Positions 56,987 through 64,000 of a stretch of DNA of 64,000 bases are shown here, in pieces. Origin of the DNA: Byssothecium circinans (Eukaryota; Ascomycota; Dothideomycetes; Pleosporales; Massarinaceae); contig ML976987.1 in NCBI GenBank assembly GCA_010015675.1, positions 956,477 to 1,020,476 of the forward strand, in the 5' to 3' direction. The notes below the pieces were generated by a model. It was not told the DNA's origin. It worked only from the letters and a program-made list of their open reading frames with translations, and made no database searches. Numbering within the stretch: position 1 is the stretch's first letter; the number at the start of each line of letters is the position of its first letter. Position numbers and translations under genes: made by a program.

Positions 56987-59129
56987 ATGATGTATGCCTA
57001 CGGTAGCATGCCCCTTTCGCAATCGCAAACGATGCAGCATGTATCACGGTCGTCACCACCACAACCCACATGGGCGGCACCCCAACCCCACAATCCGTAC
57101 TACCAGATGCAAAGGGGGCCCGTGGCTGTTAGTAGAGATGACACACAGCATCTGATCGCGAAGACCCACATCACTTCTTCACACTCGCCAGCTATGAGCA
57201 CGGCAACGTTTCGCGACGGTATGAGTGCACATGAAGGAATGGGCACCGGTCCCGACTACTTTCCAGGCATCATCGATACGAGTAAGTGGAAGATTTCCTG
57301 TTATTCATACAGACATCTAACACATGCAGGTCCTTGGGGCCAGAAAGTCTGCGAAGAATTAGAACAGTTCCCCTCACTGGATGCAGAGATGAATGAGTTC
57401 AACCAAGGACTGATGGGACACGACGAGAACACGCCTATCATTGATCTCAGGCAGTATCACGGAATGGACCACCGCGAGAACGAGAACGCAGCCAACTTCA
57501 ATCCTCACTCCACACGGCGCCTGTCTGAGTCTTCCTTCTCGATCTCAAGCACTGGAGGAGTTCTTCCAGAAGTGTCCAATTATGAGGAGATTGGCTCATC
57601 CGAGGCAGTGTCATACGCGTCAGACTGTGAGGTTTGGAACACCTTAGAGCCAGCGCCTACCTTACTGTCGCCCCTTGCTTCTCCGCGCCGTCTGCAACAC
57701 GATAATGTCGTCCGTAGTGGTAGCCGCTCGCGCGCATCGCCGGCACCGCATAACAACGTACGCTCGTCACCCTATACTCTGGAGAGCAGTCGGTTCAAGA
57801 GGTGGTCTACCGGAACGCCGACGTCAACACCTGCCAGCACCCGTCCTCTCTCTCAAGTACAGGATCGTTTTGCGCCGTATGGCCCTCGACTCAATCCTCA
57901 TCACTCAATGCCCGCGTATCCTAGCTCAATGAGCAATTTTGGAATACCCAACCAAAACGTGCTGTATTCGCAAACGCATCCGCTACAGTCCAGCAATCCC
58001 ACTCTCTTCTCGTCCCAGGATCATCCGTTCCGACTCGAGGTACCGCGACCAATTCCGTCCCAAGGCTTGTTCCGATTGCTACAAAGCAACGCAGACCGTC
58101 ATGGCGGCTGCGCATCACATTTCGCAGACCTTTCGGATCCTCCAGACCTCTACTCCTCGCTTCACGAGGAACCTTGCGACCCTCCAGAGTCCGATATGAA
58201 CCCGTCCGATCCCGATCTGGTTCCGCACGAGCAAGATCTGCGCTTTGCCGGAGACATGTACACCCCACGCTGGGTGCGTGGTCACGGGAATAAGCGAGAG
58301 GGCTGGTGTGGATTATGCAAGCCGGGACGCTGGCTCGTGCTCAAGAATAGTGCTTTTTGGTACGACAAGTCGTTCACTCACGGTGTTAGCGCAGCTACAG
58401 GCGCAGCATTCCAAGGACCTCAGGACACTCGTCGAACTGAAGGCAATCTCGACGTATGGGAAGGACTTTGTGGAAGTTGTGGCGACTGGATTGCGCTTGT
58501 GAGTAGTAAGAAGAAGGGTACAACGTGGTTCAGGCATGCATACAAGGTGCGTAAGATGCGTTCCGACTGCAATAGGGATTTGCCAGCGGAAACCAATTTC
58601 ATCTCATGCTTCACAAGCTCGAGCCAGCTAACGAAGATAACAGTGTCACACGCATCCCAAAGTTAAAGACGGACCCAAGAGACGACGCGAGACCCATGCA
58701 GTACGTGCGCGTGCAGTCTCATCAGCGTCAAATACTTCCTCCAGCTATCCAATCAAGTCGGAATCGCAGACAGAGACGAAATCACACCGGCATTCCACAC
58801 CGATACCGACGTCTTCCCTCCAAGCACTCGGCATCCCGATATCAGCACCCCCCTTGCCGCCGACTTCCACCCCACAGCCGAGCCATGTCACACCCTACCC
58901 GACTCCCTCCGCATACCCCACTCCAACGTCCTCCACTGCTTTGTATCCGCCAGCAAACATGCTTTCTGCTGAGAGCAATAATTGCCGATCTGAAGGACCC
59001 GTTGTTGGCATGTTCAGGTCTCCATTGCAGCAGGGTAGCACGTTCCATCCTGCGCATGCAATCAGTGAGCCTGAACTGGTTGGCGTACCGAGGACGACGG
59101 CGTTGGGTTCCCTCGCTAGTATGATATAG
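56987..59129 (+). CDS. Rua1-type transcription regulator (PF14616 C-terminal domain)
   Basis: Three exons, 56987-57281, 57330-58546 and 58644-59129, 665 residues. Intron 1 (GTAAGT, CTAAC branch, TGCAG) and intron 2 (GTGCGT...AACAG) keep frame. The N-terminal 400 residues are Ser/Pro/Gln/His-rich and disordered. The domain at about 406-515 has DMYTPRWVRGHG, EGWCGLCKPGRWLVLKNSAF, WYDKSFTHGVSAATG, EGLCGSCGDWIALV and TTWFRHAYKCHTHPK; the last Cys and His come only from exon 3. The ordered C/H pattern (CxxC, CxxC, H..CxxH) suggests zinc binding. The name comes from Ustilago Rua1, a regulator of glycolipid synthesis genes; here the targets are unknown. The tail of 150 residues is Pro/Ser/Thr-rich. 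Confidence 0.88.
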
Positions 59130-62100
59130 GGTGGGATCGCACTGCCGCAATGGGGCAGTCAGTTGTTATCTTTCACACCAATCAGCTGCTCAGTGTCAGA
59201 ATGCTGACTTGAACTTCTGGCCATGATTCGACGTTTTCTTTCTCCTCATAAGCAACAATTTTGTGGACTTCATTGGCGTTTACTGGATAGAAGCGCGAGT
59301 CGAGCCGGTTGGTTCTGCATTGGGTTCGGGTCCTGGTCTATCCCCCGGTTTCACTCCATCGGAGCATCTTTCAGTTTGCTTTCTCTCTTCCTCTTCCTCA
59401 GTTCAAACCCTTCCTCTTTCCTCTCATTTCAACTGATATTTGGTTTCTGCTCACGCCTGACACGCAGTCGAACGATGCTTGTACTTTTTTCTTTCTTTTG
59501 TCTTCGTTCTGCAAGCGAGTCTTTTTCCCTAGGAGGTTCGCACGCGGTTGGCGGTGCGGCCTGACGAAGTGATGATTCCCAACTCCTCCTATCCTTCTCC
59601 ATATGACCCAATGTATTCTCCAACGAGCGAAACGTTACACAGCCAAACACACCAACACACACAGATTACACCTCACGTAGATAGATTCCCCATCCCACGC
59701 ATTAGCAAGCTGTACGTATGTATGCAGATAGAAATTCACTTTTCCATGCGACGCGAACGCAGATCGAGAAATACAATTTTCAAAAAGCCACTGCTAGTCT
59801 CAAACGTTCATGGGAGTGCTCGAGGACAATCGCATATGTCGTGACACTCTTGTTGTAGTATTGCAGCGAACGGTGAAGCTGGGGCGTATTGTACGACGAC
59901 GACGGACAGTCGAATAATTTTTTCCCACCATCACTGAATGATTCCCCATCCGTCGCCAACATCCCACACCTAGAGTAGCGGTGAAAAGGCCAACCCCAAA
60001 TTCCAACGCCAACCCACCTGGGCGCCCGGCACCATCAGCGGCCAGCGGCCAACAGACACGGCACCTACCCACTCCCACTCTCTCGCCCACATCTGCAGCG
60101 CACTACTGTATGAACCGGCAACTCGCTACATCCGGGTGCCAGCGACAGCCATGGAGCCACGGACAACTCGAACCCGCAAGCCTCGGCCCCAGCCTCATAT
60201 CAGGGCATCTTAAACAAGCCACAAGCGACAGCGGCGATTGTTTGAAGTTGCCGATACTGTACAAGACTCAAAAGTACACTTACCCTTGTAGTACAGAAGA
60301 ATAATACTTGGCGGGGGGGGCAAGCTTGAGGCATACATCTCTAACAACCACGGGGGCACCTTGAAACGGTTCCTTGTCGCACGTCATGGCTGGGGTCAGC
60401 CCAGACAGACTAAGTAGTCTGGGAATTCCGGGGACGTGGATTTTTCCTCGAGTTCGGTTGTTGTTGGGGGTCGGGTTTTTGAAAGCGACGGTTTTGGACT
60501 CTGGAGTGGAGGGTGGGGGATGGTGTTTGTGGTTGAGGTGGGGCGGACTGGAGGTTTTGGGCGACGGATTCGGGGTTAGTGTGCGCGCGCTTCAGGACCG
60601 GCTCTAGTAGGTGCTACCTCGCCTCATAATACGAAGAGGATATGGAAAGCGGAGGTCGCAATTGTTTTGCGGAAAGAATACATCGCCGTCGCATCAAGTC
60701 GAGTCTCAGAGTGTCGTGACTTACCTTACTATGGTTCGGACGGGAGAGGCGCAGCACTGTCCGCCTCCCGCTTCAGCCCTGCTGTTGATTTCACGTTTTC
60801 CGGTGCTTCGGCCATGGTATACTTTGCTTCAGAAAAGCGACGTTCTTGATCCGAGATGCAGGTGCAGTATGCACCTGTACAAGTGGCCATGTTCTGCGAA
60901 ATTGACTCGACAGCTCATGTATGCGTCAAATCTGCCAGGCAAAGTCTATTTTGCAGCGGGCTGCTTGCTTGGTTTGATGACTGCGGGGTGCGTGCAGTAG
61001 GGTGTTTGCTTTGCTACTGGAAGAAATGCAGTGTTGCAATAATGCGGACCAGAGGACTGTTGTGTAGTCGTTGAACGCAAAGTTAAGGCAGTAGAAGACG
61101 GCTAATTCTGTTGTGTAATGCGCCTATTCTCTGGCACATACATACGACATATACTGCTCGGGCCAGAGGCGAAAATTCCGGTAGTCGCATTGCCTTAATT
61201 CAAGTCAAGTGTGGAGCGTCTACTTTGCTGACACAAAGATGCTGCTCCGCGGATAAATGCGCTTGTAACAAGCGAAGCTGCAAAAGTGTGGTTCATCGTA
61301 CGTGCAGTGCATTGATGGACTAGCAGCACAGCATGCAGCTCGCGCACAAATGCTGCCGTGCGACGTGCTATCGCATCAGCTTGACTCTTCTCGCTGTCTT
61401 CGCTGCGGGCTTCTGGAACTTGCTCTGCGGTGAGCTTGGAGTATCTGCGGTGGGCTTGGAATATCTCCGGTGGGCTTGGAATATCTGAGGTTTGATCGTG
61501 ATGTTGGTTCGTTCAGACGCTGGTGTCGAGGATCCACAGAGCCGCATAAGGATTTGAGTTTCAGAGTCTTGGCGGGGTGGAATGAAATGAGAGGGCGTTC
61601 ATTGTCAAATTTCTCACAATTTGCTAAATCTTCCGCCTGATTTTCCATTAGTAGCCAATCCGTTTTTTAGGTGAAAAAGCAACTGAAGCTGGGTTCGGCT
61701 CAGCATTGACGTTCACCCTGCCTACGAATGTGACTTTCAAGTGACCAAAGTAGAGCGACAAGTACCGAAGTGTGCATGACCGTAGTGTCGCGTCTTCCAT
61801 ATAGCTAGGGAAGTGTTATAATGTTATGTTTGGCCGGTACCCGTCCGGGTGCTTCGAAGGTACTTCAGCGCGAAGGCGTTATAACACTGCGGAGATTCAT
61901 GCGCGAAGTTTGAACTGGTGAGAAGTGTAAACTGATTGTTGAGTTTGTTGACCTTCAAGGGGAAACACGCTAACGTAGTAACGGCTTGAGGATCCCTCTG
62001 CTATACCCTCGTCTTCGATCATCGATCATTGATGGAGTGCAACTAATGCATTGACTCTTGGTGTGACCATCCATCCTGGGAGAGGAAATATGCTGAGGAA

Positions 62101-62302
62101 TTATAGCAGCGTATATCACTGCTGGATCGTGAGGGGGTGATCATGTGTGTAAGAACGATCGGTCCATTGTGACCAGCCTGGATTCGTCCACGTGTTAGGG
62201 TTTCGGTATAAAGCTTCAGTAGGAACATGGATGAGTTCTATAATGTGGAATGAATCAAACAATTGACAAGGTCTAGGCTTCGGCCAGAGGTGGTTTTGGT
62301 AT
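59130..62302. other. Long intergenic region, no supportable gene
   Basis: About 3.2 kb with no domain-bearing frame on either strand. It contains a G-run near 60311-60318 and a 3 x 20-bp tandem repeat at 61428-61487 (separate entry). Frames such as 60611-61000 plus (129 residues) have no recognised feature. Confidence 0.45.
61428..61487. repeat. Tandem repeat, three 20-bp units
   Basis: Units CGGTGAGCTTGGAGTATCTG, CGGTGGGCTTGGAATATCTC and CGGTGGGCTTGGAATATCTG follow one another exactly. Copies 2 and 3 differ at one base. Non-coding as far as I can tell. Confidence 0.9.
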
Positions 62303-63303
62303 TTAAGAGCTGCATCCGCAGCTAGGTTTGCCGTGATGTTTGAAGTCATGGGCAACCTGGCCAACGATTCCATCCAGAGTCTCCGGTTCAAGGCCGAGCA
62401 GTCCGTTCCCGCTTCGGTCCATAAAGGGTTCCGCAGTACGCGATGATTTGTCGTAGAGTACACTCCTCTCCAGCAAAAACATCCCAGAATCCAGGAACCC
62501 TCTTTCAATTCTTGAACGTCCTTCTCTTACACAATCTTCCACATTCGGATGATCTAAGGACTGTGTGTTCTTCTCAAGCGATACTGCAATCTCATCCCCT
62601 GATGTCATTATGCCCGCAGCGTACACGTATTCGTTCTTGACTTTTCCACAATGCTGGAGTATCCTTTCGACCATGATTCCAACTCTTGTGAGACTCGTTT
62701 CAGGGAAGGGTTCGCTTCCAGTGCCGTTGATGGTCCCCCTCTGCCATGCTAAGTCAAATCCGAGATTGCTATTGAGTAGCGTAGAATCCAGGATACAACC
62801 AACAGCGACCCCAACCCATTCGAGAGACGCTCGTCGCAAACGCTCGATTACTATTGCACGCTCGGCAGCTCCAGATATTCTCCCTTGAATGGCAATATTC
62901 AGGCTGTCGTAGCCAAACTCGTGCGGGATGAAACGCTTGACACCAGCGGCAATCACAGCATCGAAAATGCTGGTCTGCATCTCGAAGTTACCGCCAAACA
63001 CTGTGCTGATGACAACATCTTCTCCCTTGAACGCTACTTCGATTGATGATGAAGTGAAGTCGGAGGTCTTGTGGGTAATGCTGGTGGGAGGAACATCGTC
63101 TGGTTCATATGCGGTTCTGCGAAGGCCATGTCAGGACGGAGACACCATATGGCGAGCACGTTCGCTTGAGCGTGGGGGCCAATGATAAGGCTCTGACAAT
63201 GGAGCGCGCGAGGTTGCGGTCCTGTGAAGCATCAGTGCGATTTCCACTATGATGCGGGAGGGTCCGAACGTACCCCTATCACCAAAACGTTTTTGATCGC
63301 CAT
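62303..63303 (-). pseudogene. NmrA-like NAD(P)-binding protein gene with one frameshift
   Basis: Member of the NmrA/isoflavone-reductase-like short-chain dehydrogenase group. Exon 1 (63274-63303) reads MAIKNVLVIG; a 52-base intron (GTACGT...TTCACAG) leads to DRNLARSIVRALSLAP and VSVLTWPSQNRI, then TGA at 63105-63107. The continuing protein lies one base over, from about 63125: YEPDDVPPTS, FKGEDVVISTVFGGNFEMQT, AVIAAGVKRFIPHEFGYDS and so on to 62303. This is about 310 codons in all, the normal size. VKRFIPHEFG is the family signature. The nucleotide-binding glycine motif after VIG (usually GxxGxxG) reads GDRNLAR, so it has also lost glycines. I favour an ageing pseudogene; a single indel error would explain only the frameshift, not the glycines. 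Confidence 0.78.
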
Positions 63304-63951
63304 TATAAGGAACCCATAATAAGGGATTGGAGGAGAGCTTCGAAAGTCGCTGCCGGGGAAGTGAAGGCAGAGCTTTTATAGAGCACAGCTTCCGACACGG
63401 CTCAACGGAAGAGCTAGCTGCATAGGTTAGCATAGCGACTCTGGATTAGCACATGATGATGAAGTGTGATGCATCCAGAAAATGACGATAGCAGCTTGAC
63501 GCTCGAGTGCATTATAGTTGATGCGTCTATATTAGCATAATGGCAACTGTTAATGCCAGTGGAGCCAAAATGTCGATGCCGGCGGATAACGCGAGTTGAC
63601 AACATGCGAGCGCAACATTCAATGGGTGATGAAGTAGTAATATGCTCGACAGGAGCCGACGTCTGGATCAATTCGATGGTTTTCAAGAGGCTGAGATCGT
63701 TGGGAGAGTGTGAAAAAGGTGAGGATGATTACCTAAGTCTTGCTTAGTCAGATCCATGCCAAGTTGTCCCGGACGGCTGGCCAACAGCTTTTCCACACCT
63801 CCAAACAGCTTCCCCGATCACCACCCATCTCAAACCATCGACCCGGGCAAAGAGACTATCATCTGGTACGCCAATTCTTCGCAGAGAACCTCCGAACTCG
63901 CAATTGGCCCCCCGCAACGCCGCGCTGACCGCACCGCAAGCAAAGCCCATC
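63304..63951. other. Divergent promoter region
   Basis: About 650 bases between the minus-strand NmrA-like gene and the plus-strand gene at the right edge. No coding signal. Confidence 0.45.
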
Positions 63952-64000
63952 ATGAACTCCACGCGCTTCCTCCGCCCGCTCGCCAGGGCTGCTTTCCGCC
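63952..64000 (+). CDS. Start of a probable mitochondrial precursor protein (cut by window edge)
   Basis: ATG at 63952 followed by NSTRFLRPLARAAFR to the end of the window, still open. The Arg/Leu/Ala-rich, acid-free start is typical of an amphipathic mitochondrial targeting sequence. Too little remains to name the protein. A minus-strand frame across the same bases (63744-63962) is regarded as a shadow. Confidence 0.45.
   Translation, partial: MNSTRFLRPLARAAFR

Noticed and set aside
63110..63160. Short intron explaining the NmrA frameshift
   Set aside because: The only GT-AG pair that fixes the frame is about 29 bases long and would remove the conserved second beta strand (VSVLT).

Overview
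The window looks like nuclear DNA of a filamentous ascomycete (Pezizomycotina, probably a Dothideomycete; the class is an inference). The signs are short spliceosomal introns (47-170 bp) with GTATGT/GTAAGT/GTACGT donors and CTAAC/CTGAC branch sites, small exons near start codons, and fungal families: a Zn2Cys6 regulator, two anion:cation-symporter-type MFS carriers, Sec39, a Rua1-type regulator, a DUF3176 membrane protein, a secreted fungal phospholipase A2 and LysM repeats. No CRISPR array, operon, tRNA or rRNA was found.

Layout. 1-13 kb: an unassigned AT-leaning stretch, a CaaX-box protein, ribosomal protein S3 (four exons), an SLC35F6-like transporter, an MFS carrier and a Cys-rich/coiled-coil protein, all on the minus strand. 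16-21.6 kb: a seven-exon Zn2Cys6 transcription factor and a DUF7025-type AAA ATPase. 23.8-25.9 kb: a DUF3176 gene carrying one in-frame nonsense codon. 26.6-27.6 kb: a broken ankyrin gene. 27.8-30.7 kb: Sec39. 31.4-33.5 kb: two tandem paralogous six-cysteine secreted proteins, the second broken in its signal peptide. 34.2-36.2 kb: a membrane/coiled-coil protein. 37.6-38.2 kb: a LysM gene in ruins, directly after an intact kinase-like gene. 39.5-40.2 kb: a second ankyrin ruin. 41.2 kb: secreted phospholipase A2. 43-44 kb: a fungal F-box-like protein. 45.4-46 kb: an eight-cysteine secreted protein next to a 16-copy pentanucleotide repeat. 47.8-49.6 kb: a second MFS carrier. 50.7-52.4 kb: a single-pass membrane protein. 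53.3-53.7 kb: a 440-bp TA-flanked MITE. 57-59.1 kb: a Rua1-type regulator. 62.3-63.3 kb: an NmrA-like gene with a frameshift. The right edge cuts a probable mitochondrial-precursor gene.

Reading. Core genes (RPS3, SLC35F6-like, Sec39, AAA) are intact. The 23-64 kb part mixes small secreted Cys-rich proteins with genes broken by single stops or 1-nt shifts, and contains a mobile element. That is the look of a fast-turnover accessory region, possibly with effector-like secreted proteins. The alternative, indel errors in the assembly, must be excluded for the genes with a single lesion. Exon boundaries were derived by hand from splice signals and reading-frame continuity; the exon lengths of every spliced intact model, and of the DUF3176 gene, sum to a multiple of three.
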